64,000 bases of DNA. Origin: Piscinibacter sp. XHJ-5. GTDB lineage: Bacteria; Pseudomonadota; Gammaproteobacteria; Burkholderiales; Burkholderiaceae_C. The translations under genes were made by a program, and so were the position numbers. A model generated the notes under the pieces. The model worked only from the letters and a program-made list of their open reading frames with translations, made no database searches and was not told the origin of the DNA. Shown here piece by piece: positions 27,696 through 36,625 of this stretch (position 1 is its first letter; every line of letters starts with the position of its first letter). Location: NCBI RefSeq assembly GCF_029855045.1, contig NZ_CP123228.1, positions 558,001 through 622,000 of the forward strand, written 5' to 3'.

Positions 27696-28495
27696 CCATG
27701 ACATTCGACTTCAAGGGCCGCACGGTGTTCGTCGCCGGCGGCAGCAGCGGCATCAACCTCGGCATCGCCGACGCGTTCGCGCGGCACGGCGCTTCGGTAG
27801 CCATTCTCAGCCGCTCGGCGGAGCGCATCGCGACGGCGCTCGCGCAACTGCGCGCCCACGGCGGCGCGGCCGAAGGCTACAGCGCCGACGTTCGCGACGC
27901 CGCCGCGGTGGCCGATGCGCTGAAGCAGGCACATGCGCGCTTCGGGCCGATCGACGTGCTGGTGTCGGGCGCGGCGGGCAACTTCCTCGCGCCGGCGCTC
28001 GGCATGTCGGCCAACGGCTTCAAGACGGTGGTCGACATCGACCTGCTGGGCACCTTCAACGTGCTGCGCGGCGCCCACGAATTCCTGCGCAAGCCGGGCG
28101 CGTCGGTCATCAGCATCTCGGCGTCGCAGGCCTTCGTGCCGACGCCGTACCAGGCGCACGTGTGCGCCGCCAAGGCCGGCGTCGACATGCTCACGCGCAC
28201 GCTGGCGATGGAATGGGGCGGCGACGGCATCCGCGTCAACTCGATCGTGCCGGGGCCGATCGAAGGCACCGAAGGCATACGCCGGCTGGCACCCAACGAC
28301 GAGGAGCGTGAACGCATGACGGCCCGCGTGCCGCTGCGCCGCTACGGCAGCGTGGAGGACATCGCCGGCATGGCGATGGTGCTCAGCTCGCCGCTGGGCG
28401 CCTACATCACGGGGGTGGTGCTGCCGGTGGACGGCGGCATCTCGCTATCGGGGCCGCGCGACTTCGGCGCGGCCTGGGCTGCGACGCGGCGTTAG
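27692..28495 (+). CDS. SDR of the 2,4-dienoyl-CoA reductase (DECR2-like) type
   Basis: A 267-residue SDR with the cofactor motif VAGGSSGINLGIA. The usual catalytic Tyr of YxxxK is absent: the region reads YQAHVCAAKAGVDMLTRTLAMEWG, followed by VNSIVPGPIEGTEGIRRL. This matches peroxisomal 2,4-dienoyl-CoA reductase, which uses Lys and Asp without Tyr and has the same GPI-GTEG signature. It would let the cluster process unsaturated acyl-CoAs. Two possible ATGs lie at 27692 and 27698. Confidence 0.88.
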   Translation: MTMTFDFKGRTVFVAGGSSGINLGIADAFARHGASVAILSRSAERIATALAQLRAHGGAAEGYSADVRDAAAVADALKQAHARFGPIDVLVSGAAGNFLAPALGMSANGFKTVVDIDLLGTFNVLRGAHEFLRKPGASVISISASQAFVPTPYQAHVCAAKAGVDMLTRTLAMEWGGDGIRVNSIVPGPIEGTEGIRRLAPNDEERERMTARVPLRRYGSVEDIAGMAMVLSSPLGAYITGVVLPVDGGISLSGPRDFGAAWAATRR

Positions 28496-28550
28496 CGAGA
28501 TTGGGCCGAAAGGGCTTGCGCGAACGAAGAATGAAGACAAGGACTGACCG

Positions 28551-30080
28551 ATGTATCTGACGCAAGGCTTGCATCGCGCGCTGCAGCGGCATCCGGGCAA
28601 GGTCGCCCTGCGCCATCTCGGCGCCCAAGGCGGGCGCGCCTTGAACTTCGCGGAGCTGGTCGACGAGATCGGGCGCGCGGCGGCGGCGCTCCAGGCGCGC
28701 GGCGTGCGCGCCGGCGACCGGGTCGCGATGCTGTCGCCGAACAACGATGCGCTCGTCGTTCAGCTGTTCGCCTGCTGGTGGCTGGGCGCGGTGGCGTGCC
28801 CGCTGAACGTGCGCTGGAGCGTGGCCGAGCTGCGCCACGCGCTGGGCGATTGCGGCGCCCGGCTGCTGCTGGTCGACGCCTCGCTGGCGCGCGCCACGGG
28901 TGAGCTGCAGGACATCGTGGACGCGTTGCCCGCTGCAGCGCTGGCGTCGCAGGCGCAAGACCTCGAGCCGCTGGAAGACAGCCGCAGCGGCGGCGACGCC
29001 CTCGCCGCCATCCTCTACACCGGTGGCACGACCGGCCGGGCCAAGGGCGTGATGCTGTCGCACGCAAACTTCTGGTGCGCCTCGATGACGCGCGGCGCCG
29101 AGCTGAACAACTCGCCGGACAGCGTCACGCTGCTGGTCGCGCCGATGTTCCACGTTGCCGGGCTGGGGCGGCTGATCGGGCAGAGCATCGTCGGCGGCGG
29201 CTGCATCACGATGCCGCAGTTCCGCGCGCCGGCGATCATCGACGCGATCGAGCGTCATGGCGTCACCGACATCATCGTCGTGCCGAGCATGCTGCAGTCG
29301 CTGCTCGACGATCCGTCGTTCGATGCGGCGCGCGCGAAGGGCCTGGACCGCATCGCCTTCGGCGCGGCGCCGATGCCGCCGGACCTGCTGGACCGCGCGC
29401 TGGCCGCCTGGCCGCATGCCGAGTTCTTCCAGGCCTACGGGCTCACCGAGACGGCGGGCGCGGTGTGCATCAACCTGCCGGCCAACCACACCGCGCAGGC
29501 GCGGCAAAGCGGCCGGCTGGCGTCGGTGGGTCGCGCCGGGCTGGGCGCCGAGATCCGCGTCGTCGACGAGCTGGGTCGCGACGTGCCGCGCGGCACGGTG
29601 GGCGAGATCGTCGTGCGCGGTCCGATGGTCACGCGTGGGTACTGGGCGCAGCCGGACGCGACCGCCCAGGCGCTGCGCGACGGTTGGTTCCACACCGGCG
29701 ACGGCGGGCGCATGGACGCCGACGGCTATCTGAGCATCGCCGACCGGCTGAAGGACATGGTGATTTCCGGCGGCGAGAACGTCTATCCGGCGGAGGTCGA
29801 GGCCGCCCTGCGCGGCCATCCGGCGGTGGCCGACGCCGCGGTCATCGGCATCCCCGATGCGCGATGGGGCGAGGCCGTGCACGCGGTGGTGGTGCTGCGC
29901 GCCTCGCACGCCGGCCGCGAAGCCGCGCTGCGCGATGAGCTGGTGAGCTGGTGCCGGCGCGAGCTCGCGGGCTACAAGTGCCCGCGCAGCATCGAGTTCA
30001 TCGCCGCGCTGCCTCTGTCGGCCGCCGGCAAGGTGCTGAAGATGCAGTTGCGGGCGCAGGCCCGCCAGGCTGCGGCATGA
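28551..30080 (+). CDS. Class I adenylate-forming fatty-acid-type CoA ligase
   Basis: A 509-residue AMP-binding enzyme: YTGGTTGRAKGVMLSHANF (P-loop), AYGLTETAGAV, HTGDGGRMDADGYLSIADRLKDMVISGGENVYPAEVE, and PLSAAGKVLKMQLR with the C-terminal Lys. It resembles medium/long-chain fatty-acyl-CoA synthetases more than the ligase at 23184, so two different acids or intermediates may be activated. It overlaps the thioesterase gene by 4 nt. Confidence 0.94.
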   Translation: MYLTQGLHRALQRHPGKVALRHLGAQGGRALNFAELVDEIGRAAAALQARGVRAGDRVAMLSPNNDALVVQLFACWWLGAVACPLNVRWSVAELRHALGDCGARLLLVDASLARATGELQDIVDALPAAALASQAQDLEPLEDSRSGGDALAAILYTGGTTGRAKGVMLSHANFWCASMTRGAELNNSPDSVTLLVAPMFHVAGLGRLIGQSIVGGGCITMPQFRAPAIIDAIERHGVTDIIVVPSMLQSLLDDPSFDAARAKGLDRIAFGAAPMPPDLLDRALAAWPHAEFFQAYGLTETAGAVCINLPANHTAQARQSGRLASVGRAGLGAEIRVVDELGRDVPRGTVGEIVVRGPMVTRGYWAQPDATAQALRDGWFHTGDGGRMDADGYLSIADRLKDMVISGGENVYPAEVEAALRGHPAVADAAVIGIPDARWGEAVHAVVVLRASHAGREAALRDELVSWCRRELAGYKCPRSIEFIAALPLSAAGKVLKMQLRAQARQAAA

Positions 30081-30523
30081 CCCGCGAGGCCGCGGGCACG
30101 GCGCGCCGCCATGCCTTCGCCGGCGTGCCGTTCACGCGGCTGCTCGGCGTGCGCCGCGAGTATTCCGAGGGCGGCCGTGCTCGGCTGGTCGTCGATGCGC
30201 GGCCCGAGTTCGGCAACGTCATCGGCGCCATGCATGGCGGCATCGTGGCGACCTTGCTCGATGTCGCGATGGCCAGCGCGGCCGTGTCGCAGGTCGATTT
30301 CGAGATGACGGCCGTCACGCTTTCGATGAACAGCACCTTCGTCCGGCCGGGGCATGGCCGGCTCACCGCCGACGGCGCCGTGCTGGCCGTGGACGACACC
30401 GTGGCCCTGTGCGAGGCCAGCGTGGTCGACGAAGGCGGCCGGCTGGTCGCCCGGGCCATCGGCTCTTTTCGCTACCTGCCGCACCCGACCACAGAGGAGA
30501 CCCACGATGAGCTTTCGCGATGA
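30077..30523 (+). CDS. PaaI-family acyl-CoA thioesterase (hot-dog fold)
   Basis: A 148-residue hot-dog thioesterase with GNVIGAMHGGIVATLLDVAMASAA, the HGG-type active-site helix, and MNSTFVRPGHGRLTADG. It would release free acid and CoA, perhaps to relieve stalled intermediates. It starts on ATGA with the ligase; the next gene begins 17 nt before its stop. Confidence 0.92.
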   Translation: MTREAAGTARRHAFAGVPFTRLLGVRREYSEGGRARLVVDARPEFGNVIGAMHGGIVATLLDVAMASAAVSQVDFEMTAVTLSMNSTFVRPGHGRLTADGAVLAVDDTVALCEASVVDEGGRLVARAIGSFRYLPHPTTEETHDELSR

Positions 30524-31514
30524 GATCCCTTGCACCGGCATCGAGCGGCGCGACGCCCTGATCCGCCTCTTCGCCGCGGCGGCCGCTGCGGCCGGCGTCA
30601 CGGCGGCACGACCGGCACGCGCCGACGCGTTCCCGAGCAAGCCGATCACGCTGATCCTGCCGTTTCCGCCCGGCGGCTCGTTCGACCCCATCCTGCGCGC
30701 GCTGTGCAACGCGGCGGCGCAGGACCTCGGGCAGCCCATCGTGCTGATGCACAAGCCGGGCGGCGGCGGCGTGACCGGAACCGCCAGCCTCACGACGATG
30801 AGCGAGAGCGACGGCTACACGATCGCGGTGATGCACAACTCGGTGATACGCCAGCCGCTCCTGATGAAGACCGCATGGCATCCACTGAAGGACTTCAGCT
30901 ACCTCATCGGTCTGGCCGGGCTGGCCACCGCCGTGAGCGTCGCCGCCGACGCGAAGTGGCAGACGCTGTCCGAGCTGCTGGCCGATGCGAAGGCGCGGCC
31001 GGGCGCCATCAGCTGGGGCAACGTCGGTGCGATCAGCGTCAACCGCATCTACGCGGAGCGGCTGGCGAAGGCGGCCGGTGCGCAGTTCAACCTCATTCCG
31101 TTCAAGGGCGGCAGCGAGGCGTTCCAGGCGCTGCTCGGCCACCACCTCGACGTCTACGGCGATCCCGGGTTCGGTCCGATGGCGACTTCGGGCAAGGTGC
31201 GCTTGCTGGCCACCTTCACCGAGCAGCGCCTGAAGCGCTGGCCGCAGGTGCCGACGGTGAAGGAGCTGGGCCACGATCTGGTCATCGAATCGGCGATCGG
31301 GCTGGTCGCGCCGAAGAACCTGGATCCTGCCATCGGCGCCCGCTTGCATGCGGCGTTCAAGAAGGCGATGGACGATCCCGAGTACCGGCGCATGGTGGAC
31401 GAGTTCGACCTGACTCCGCACTACCGGACGGGGCCGGCGTATCGGGCCTATGCAGAGGCGCAGTTCGCAAGAGAGAAGACGATGCTCGACGAGAGCGGGT
31501 TCAAGCCGGAATGA
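30507..31514 (+). CDS. Bug/TctC-family periplasmic solute-binding protein, second copy
   Basis: A 335-residue Bug-type protein with a long Tat-like or Sec leader (ERRDALIRLFAAAAAAAGVTAA, cleavage near RADAF). The core shows ITLILPFPPGGSFDPILRAL, LMHKPGGGGVTG and IPFKGGSEAFQALLGHHLDVY. AGAGGAGA precedes the ATG inside the thioesterase 3' end. It is sandwiched between two thioesterase genes and is clearly distinct from the Bug protein at 14553. Confidence 0.93.
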   Translation: MSFRDEIPCTGIERRDALIRLFAAAAAAAGVTAARPARADAFPSKPITLILPFPPGGSFDPILRALCNAAAQDLGQPIVLMHKPGGGGVTGTASLTTMSESDGYTIAVMHNSVIRQPLLMKTAWHPLKDFSYLIGLAGLATAVSVAADAKWQTLSELLADAKARPGAISWGNVGAISVNRIYAERLAKAAGAQFNLIPFKGGSEAFQALLGHHLDVYGDPGFGPMATSGKVRLLATFTEQRLKRWPQVPTVKELGHDLVIESAIGLVAPKNLDPAIGARLHAAFKKAMDDPEYRRMVDEFDLTPHYRTGPAYRAYAEAQFAREKTMLDESGFKPE

Positions 31515-31951
31515 GCGACGCTGCCCTCAGCCAGGCCTCTGCGGAGCGCCCCATTCCCTTCCTTGCGTGGCTGGGCGCGCGGCGCGTCCGCGTGGCCGAC
31601 GGCGAGGCCGTCGTCGCGGTCGACCTGGTCCCCGAGTTGCTCAACAACCACGGCGGGGGTCACGGCGGGGTGGTGATGACGCTGCTCGACAACGCCATGG
31701 CCAATGCGGCGTTGAGCCGCATCGGGTTCGCGCGCGAGGTCGTCACCATCGACATCCACGTCGCCTTCATGAGCCCGGCGACGGGCCGGCTCACGGCGAC
31801 CGGGCGCGCCACGGGGGGCGGTCGATCGGTCTGCTTCTGCGAAGCGGAAATCACCGATGCCGACGGACGCACCGTTGCGCGGGCCATGGGCACCTTCCGC
31901 TATCGCGAGCCCGGCGGCGTGCATCGGAACGAGGAGCGCGGGCTGCGCTGA
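31511..31951 (+). CDS. PaaI-family acyl-CoA thioesterase, second copy
   Basis: A 146-residue hot-dog protein with NNHGGGHGGVVMTLLDNAMANAALSR and IDIHVAFMSPATGRLTATGR. It is related to but divergent from the thioesterase at 30077. It starts on ATGA with the Bug gene and ends the large plus-strand catabolic run; the next gene is convergent after 19 nt. Confidence 0.92.
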   Translation: MSDAALSQASAERPIPFLAWLGARRVRVADGEAVVAVDLVPELLNNHGGGHGGVVMTLLDNAMANAALSRIGFAREVVTIDIHVAFMSPATGRLTATGRATGGGRSVCFCEAEITDADGRTVARAMGTFRYREPGGVHRNEERGLR

Positions 31952-31970
31952 ACCTCGACCTCGTGGACCT

Positions 31971-32945
31971 TCAGCCCGAGGGAGTCAGCGCCACCGATGA
32001 CGGTGCACTCGCCGGCGTGCGACCGTGCTCCAGCGCCAGGCCCGCTGCGCGCCAGGCGTCGATGCCGCCCAGCAGCGGACGCACCTGCCTGAACCCGCGC
32101 TGCATCAGCTTCTGAGCCACCAGGGCGGCGGACGCCTCGTTGGGACAGGCGCAGTACACCACCACGACGGCGTTCTCGCTCGGCGGGCGCAGGTCATCCG
32201 GCCAGTCATGGTGGCCGAACAACATCGCGCCGGGAATGACGCCTTGCGCCTGCTCGTGTGCCGAGCGCACGTCGACCACCAGCGGCGACTCGCCGCGGTC
32301 GAGCATCTGCGCCAGCGCGTGGACCGAGATGCGGTCCATGCGCAGGCGCGCATGGAAGCGGTAGCGCCGCCAGGCCCGCGCGGCAACGAAGGCGGCCAGG
32401 AATGCCGCCAGCAGGATGAGTCCCCAGCGTCCCATTTCGGCCAGGACGAACAGCACGTCGGCAACGGCCGCGGCGAACACCCAGCCAAGGGCCAGCGCGA
32501 CGGCGGCCCACAGCGCCGCACCGATCCCGTCGTACACCAGGAAGGCGGCACGACCCACGCCGGTCGACCCCGCCATCGCGGTCGCCACCGACGCGAAGCC
32601 GGGGATGAACTTCGCCAGCATCAAGGAGGGGGCGCCCCAGCGGACGAAGATCGCCTCCGTCTGGCGCACGCACCCGTCCTGCGACAGCGACAAGCGGCAC
32701 AGGGTGCGCAACACCCGGCTGCCGAATCGCTTGCCCGCGGCATACCACAGGCTGTCCGCGATCAGGCTCGCCGCCACCGCGCTGGCGAGAAAGGCGGCAG
32801 CCGAATGCGTGCCGGCCGCCGCCAGCGAGCCGGCGACCAGCAAGGCCGGAAAGGCTGGAATCGGCGCGCCCGCCTGCTCGACCAGCACGCAGGCGAAGAC
32901 GAACAGCACGCCGTACTGGGAGATCAGGTCGAGCAGCGTCGCCAT
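31971..32945 (-). CDS. DedA-family membrane protein fused to a C-terminal rhodanese domain
   Basis: A 324-residue protein. Residues about 1-190 form a DedA/SNARE-associated membrane domain (EQAGAPIPAFPALLVAGSLA, FGSRVLRTLC, KFIPGFASVATAMAG, with 4-5 membrane segments). Residues about 205-310 form a rhodanese domain (LVVDVRSAHEQAQGVIPGAMLF, active-site loop YCACPNEASA with the catalytic Cys, LLGGIDAWRAAG). DedA proteins support envelope homeostasis and lipid-carrier recycling; the rhodanese would face the cytoplasm and handle sulfane sulfur. It is convergent with the thioesterase, with no clear terminator. Confidence 0.93.
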   Translation of the reverse strand: MATLLDLISQYGVLFVFACVLVEQAGAPIPAFPALLVAGSLAAAGTHSAAAFLASAVAASLIADSLWYAAGKRFGSRVLRTLCRLSLSQDGCVRQTEAIFVRWGAPSLMLAKFIPGFASVATAMAGSTGVGRAAFLVYDGIGAALWAAVALALGWVFAAAVADVLFVLAEMGRWGLILLAAFLAAFVAARAWRRYRFHARLRMDRISVHALAQMLDRGESPLVVDVRSAHEQAQGVIPGAMLFGHHDWPDDLRPPSENAVVVVYCACPNEASAALVAQKLMQRGFRQVRPLLGGIDAWRAAGLALEHGRTPASAPSSVALTPSG

Positions 32946-33076
32946 GGTGCGACTTTAGCCGCGTGGGGCGGGCAAACAGCGTGCGTGCGCATTCCCTGGG
33001 TTGAGGGCTCGACAACACATGCCGCCAGCCGGATCCTTGCCTCAGGGGACATCGGGCCGGGAGCGAGGAGCTCCAC

Positions 33077-33685
33077 ATGAAGCGCTTTCCTGTTCTGCGC
33101 CGCCTGCGCAACCCCTGGGCCTGCCTGCTTTGCATCGTGGCCGCCGTGGCCTTTCACGGCACGCCTCGGGCCGGGTTCGTCGATCCGCTGACCGGCCTGA
33201 CCTGGACCGCGTCCAGCGGCGGGGGCTGGACGACCTGGGCGGAAGCCGCCCAGTCGGTGCCCGGGTTCCGCCTGGCGACCATCACCGAGGTGAACACCAT
33301 GTTCAAGCATGCCGGCATCGATCCGCTCAGCCCGGGCTCGGGGCCGGACCTGGACGCGACCGGCTCGGCGATCAGCAGCCTCATCCAGCAGTTCGGCTGC
33401 GTGCTCTGCGGGCATGTGTCAGGGTTCGAATTCTGGGCCGCCGACCCCGGGCCCCAGGCAGGCACGCATGCGTTCGGCAGCCTCTTCGCCGGTTTCGACC
33501 CCGGGCGCAACCTGTACGTGTGGACCGCCGGCTGCTGCTCGTTCATGGACGACGACGTCTTCGATCCGATGACGAGCGCGGCGCTGTTCGTGCGCGGCAT
33601 CCCGGAGCCGCAGACCTGGGCGCTGCTGCTCATCGGCGGCGCCTGGCTCGCGACCGTCGTCGCGAGGCGCCGCCGCGCGGCGTAG
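33077..33685 (+). CDS. PEP-CTERM sorting-signal protein
   Basis: A 202-residue exported protein: a signal peptide (LRRLRNPWACLLCIVAAVAFHG), a body resembling the DUF1566/Lcl-type fold (VDPLTGLTWTASSGGGWTTW, FRLATITEVNTMF) and a C-terminal PEP-CTERM signal (IPEPQTWALLLIGGAWL, then an Arg-rich tail). Cys pairs CVLCG and CCSF may form disulfides. It should be processed by the exosortase at 59738. GAGGAG lies 8 nt before the ATG. Specific function unknown. Confidence 0.9.
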   Translation: MKRFPVLRRLRNPWACLLCIVAAVAFHGTPRAGFVDPLTGLTWTASSGGGWTTWAEAAQSVPGFRLATITEVNTMFKHAGIDPLSPGSGPDLDATGSAISSLIQQFGCVLCGHVSGFEFWAADPGPQAGTHAFGSLFAGFDPGRNLYVWTAGCCSFMDDDVFDPMTSAALFVRGIPEPQTWALLLIGGAWLATVVARRRRAA

Positions 33686-33719
33686 TAAATGCGCGAGGCT
33701 TGAAGATCCTCCCGGTGGC

Positions 33720-34010
33720 TCAGAGGGACTTCAGTGCCTCGGCGCCGCGCGCCGTCATGCTGGGCGTGAACTCCACGATCTCGAACCGGGCGGCGCCGTG
33801 CTTGACGAAGGGGTCCTCCCCCATCGCGGCGGCCAGCGCGTCGCGATCGCCCGAGCGCGCGAGGATCACGCCGCCCACTCGCGGCACCTGGCGTCCGGAG
33901 GCGATGAAGAGCCCGCTGGCGTAGTGGCGCTTCAGCCACGCGACATGCCGCGACATCAGCGCATCGATCTCCTCGAGCGGCTTCTCGTAGGTCAGGATGA
34001 CGATCAACAC
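33720..34010 (-). CDS. YciI-family protein
   Basis: A 96-residue protein with the YciI ferredoxin-like fold: LIVILTYEKPLEEIDALMSRHVAWLKRHYASG carries the conserved His, and FIASGRQVPRVGGVILARSGDRDALAAAMGEDPFVKHG the Asp. The start is GTG at 34010 or TTG at 34007; upstream in-frame codons do not continue the family. It lies just downstream of a RidA-like remnant, a common pairing. Small-molecule role unknown. Confidence 0.8.
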   Translation of the reverse strand: MLIVILTYEKPLEEIDALMSRHVAWLKRHYASGLFIASGRQVPRVGGVILARSGDRDALAAAMGEDPFVKHGAARFEIVEFTPSMTARGAEALKSL

Positions 34011-34023
34011 GGCTGCCTCGGCC

Positions 34024-34110
34024 TCATGCGCGCACCGCCACGATGGCCTCGATCTCGACCTTGCTTGTGGGCAAGCTGCCTTGCAGCCCCAGCCGTTCGT
34101 AGGCGTCCAT
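34024..34110 (-). pseudogene. Possible RidA/YjgF 3' remnant
   Basis: A 28-codon frame ends SLPTSKVEIEAIVAVRA, which resembles the C-terminal beta-strand of RidA/YjgF proteins (LVEIEAIAV). The open frame reaches only about 13 codons further upstream before a stop, so at most a fragment remains. RidA genes are often found next to YciI genes, which supports the reading. It may instead be a chance similarity. Confidence 0.35.
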
Positions 34111-34284
34111 CGCACGCGAGCCTACGCAAAGATGTCCCGGCGTTCAACCGAGTCCCTAGACCGTTGAATCGGACCGCTTCCACCGCCTGAATGCGGGGGC
34201 TGTCGCCCCGGAAGGTCGACGAGAATACCGAGTTCGTTCGCAACAGCGGCGAAGCCAGAATCTCGCAATTGAGGAAGGAATCCC
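34111..34284. promoter_or_regulatory. Promoter/leader region of the exopolysaccharide operon
   Basis: This gap between the minus-strand YciI/RidA genes and ugd must hold the promoter of the plus-strand EPS run. I see a weak TTGAAT-17-CTGAAT pair starting near 34164, a leader hairpin GGGGC-TGTC-GCCCC at 34196-34209, and a strong ribosome site (AGGAAGGAATCCC) before the ATG. Confidence 0.4.
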
Positions 34285-35616
34285 ATGAAAGTGACGGTGG
34301 TCGGCACGGGCTATGTGGGGCTGGTGTCTGCGGCCTGCCTGGCCGAAATGGGCAACGACGTGCTCTGCCTGGACATCGATCCGGAGAAGATCCGCATCCT
34401 CGAGGCCGGCGGCATTCCCATCCATGAGCCCGGACTCGATGTCCTGGTCGCCCGCAACGTGAAGGCGGGGCGGCTGCGCTTCACCACCGACGTGCCGCGG
34501 GCCGTGGCGCACGGAACCATCCAGTTCATTGCCGTCGGAACGCCGCCCGACGAAGACGGCTCCGCCGACCTCAGCCATGTCGTGGCGGCGGCCCGCAACA
34601 TCGGCCGCTTCATGACGGATCACAAGGTCGTCGTCGACAAGAGCACCGTGCCGGTGGGCACCGCCGACCTGGTTCGAGGCGCCATTGCCGAAGAGCTCGC
34701 GCGGCGCGACGTCGCGGTCGGGTTCGCGGTGGTGTCCAACCCCGAGTTCCTCAAGGAGGGCGCCGCCGTCGACGACTTCATGCGCCCCGACCGCGTCATC
34801 GTCGGCGCCGACGACGAGGATGCGGTGCTGCTGATGCGCGCGCTGTACTCGCCGTTCACGCGCAGCCACGATCGGCTGATCGTGATGGACGTGCGCAGCG
34901 CCGAGTTCACCAAGTACGCCGCCAACGCCATGCTGGCCACGCGCATCAGCTTCATGAACGAGCTGGCGCTGCTGGCCGAGAAGGTCGGGGCCGACATCGA
35001 ATGGGTGCGCAAGGGCATCGGCAGCGACCCCCGCATCGGCCATCACTTCCTCTACGCGGGCGCCGGCTACGGCGGCTCGTGCTTTCCCAAGGACGTGAAG
35101 GCGCTGATCGCGACCGCGCAGCGCGAAGGCCACGACCTGGCGGTGCTCAAGGCCGTGGAGGCCGCCAACGAGCGGCAGAAGCTCGTGCTGGTCGACAAGG
35201 TCGTTGCCCGGTTCGGCGCCAACCTCGACGGCAAGCGCTTCGCCGTGTGGGGGCTGGCGTTCAAGGCCAACACCGACGACATGCGCGAAGCGCCCAGCCG
35301 GGTGATCATCGCCGAGCTGATCCGCCGCGGCGCGGTCGTCACGGCCTACGACCCGGTGGCCGTGACGGCGGCACAGCAGGCATTCGCCGGCATGAAGGGC
35401 ATCACGTTCGCGCAAAGTCAGGCCGAAGCGCTCGAAGGCGCCGACGCGCTGATCATCGTCACCGACTGGAAAGAGTTCAGGAGCCCCGACTTCGAGGCCA
35501 TCAAGTCCCTGCTGCGGCAACCGGTCGTCATCGATGGACGCAACCTGTACGAGCCGCGCCTGGTGCAGGCGATGGGCATCGAGTACATGGGCATCGGGCG
35601 CGGCACGGCGAAATGA
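34285..35616 (+). CDS. ugd: UDP-glucose 6-dehydrogenase
   Basis: A 443-residue enzyme that converts UDP-glucose to UDP-glucuronate with two NAD+. It has the N-terminal Rossmann motif [36 protein letters not shown], catalytic Cys in [16 protein letters not shown] and a C-terminal UDP-binding half ([20 protein letters not shown]). It is the first gene of the EPS region and overlaps the epimerase gene by 4 nt. Confidence 0.97.
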   Translation: MKVTVVGTGYVGLVSAACLAEMGNDVLCLDIDPEKIRILEAGGIPIHEPGLDVLVARNVKAGRLRFTTDVPRAVAHGTIQFIAVGTPPDEDGSADLSHVVAAARNIGRFMTDHKVVVDKSTVPVGTADLVRGAIAEELARRDVAVGFAVVSNPEFLKEGAAVDDFMRPDRVIVGADDEDAVLLMRALYSPFTRSHDRLIVMDVRSAEFTKYAANAMLATRISFMNELALLAEKVGADIEWVRKGIGSDPRIGHHFLYAGAGYGGSCFPKDVKALIATAQREGHDLAVLKAVEAANERQKLVLVDKVVARFGANLDGKRFAVWGLAFKANTDDMREAPSRVIIAELIRRGAVVTAYDPVAVTAAQQAFAGMKGITFAQSQAEALEGADALIIVTDWKEFRSPDFEAIKSLLRQPVVIDGRNLYEPRLVQAMGIEYMGIGRGTAK

Positions 35617-36611
35617 AGGTCCTGGTGACCGGCGCCGCCGGCTTCATCGGCATGCACACCTGCGAGCGCCTGCTCGCGCGCGGCGATGAAGTGCTCGGCG
35701 TCGACAACCTGAACGACTACTACGACCCGTCCCTGAAGGCGGCCCGGCTCGCGCAGCTGGGCCGGCATGCGAACTTCCAGTTCGAGCGCATCGACCTCGC
35801 GGACCGCGAGGCCACGGCCGCGTTGTTCGCCAACGGGCGCTGCCGGCGGGTGATCCACCTGGCCGCGCAGGCCGGCGTGCGCTACTCGCTGACGAATCCG
35901 CACGCCTACGCCAGCAGCAACCTGGCCGCTTTCGTCAATGTGCTCGAAGGCTGCCGCCACCACGGCGTGGAGCATCTGGTGTACGCCAGCAGCTCCAGCG
36001 TGTACGGCGGCAACACGAAGATGCCGTTCGCGGAATCCGACCCCGTGGATCACCCGGTGAGCCTGTACGCCGCCACCAAGAAGGCCAACGAGCTGATGGC
36101 GCACACCTACAGCCATCTGTATCGGCTGCCCACCACGGGCCTGCGCTTCTTCACCGTCTACGGCCCCTGGGGCCGGCCCGACATGGCGTACTTCAGCTTC
36201 TCGAAGGCGATCCTCGAGGGCCGGCCCATCGACGTCTTCAACCACGGGCAGATGTCGCGCGACTTCACCTACATCGACGACATCGCCGAGGGGGTCGTGC
36301 GCGTGGTCGACCGTGTCCCCGAACCGCCTCCGGCCGGCGGCGGCGTGGGACACGACGCCCCGTCGCGGGTATTCAACATCGGCAACAGCGCGCCCGTGCC
36401 CCTGCTCGAGTTCATCTCGACGCTCGAGCGCTGCCTCGGGCGCAAGGCGCAGCTGCGGCTGCTGCCGATGCAGGACGGCGACGTGCCGGCCACCTACGCC
36501 GACGTCGAGGCGCTTGCGCAGTGGGTGGGCTTTCGTCCGACGACGCCGATCGACGTCGGGCTGGAGCGATTCGCCGCCTGGTTCCGCGCCTACTACCCGG
36601 CGCTCGGCTGA
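35613..36611 (+). CDS. NAD-dependent epimerase, probable UDP-glucuronate 4-epimerase
   Basis: A 332-residue extended [66 protein letters not shown], catalytic YAATKKANE, and [18 protein letters not shown]. The NDYYD and GVRYS...NP motifs are those of UDP-GlcA 4-epimerases, and it directly follows ugd. Together they should make UDP-galacturonate for an acidic polysaccharide. Confidence 0.93.
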   Translation: MKVLVTGAAGFIGMHTCERLLARGDEVLGVDNLNDYYDPSLKAARLAQLGRHANFQFERIDLADREATAALFANGRCRRVIHLAAQAGVRYSLTNPHAYASSNLAAFVNVLEGCRHHGVEHLVYASSSSVYGGNTKMPFAESDPVDHPVSLYAATKKANELMAHTYSHLYRLPTTGLRFFTVYGPWGRPDMAYFSFSKAILEGRPIDVFNHGQMSRDFTYIDDIAEGVVRVVDRVPEPPPAGGGVGHDAPSRVFNIGNSAPVPLLEFISTLERCLGRKAQLRLLPMQDGDVPATYADVEALAQWVGFRPTTPIDVGLERFAAWFRAYYPALG

Positions 36612-36625
36612 CTCGCACCCGAGCC

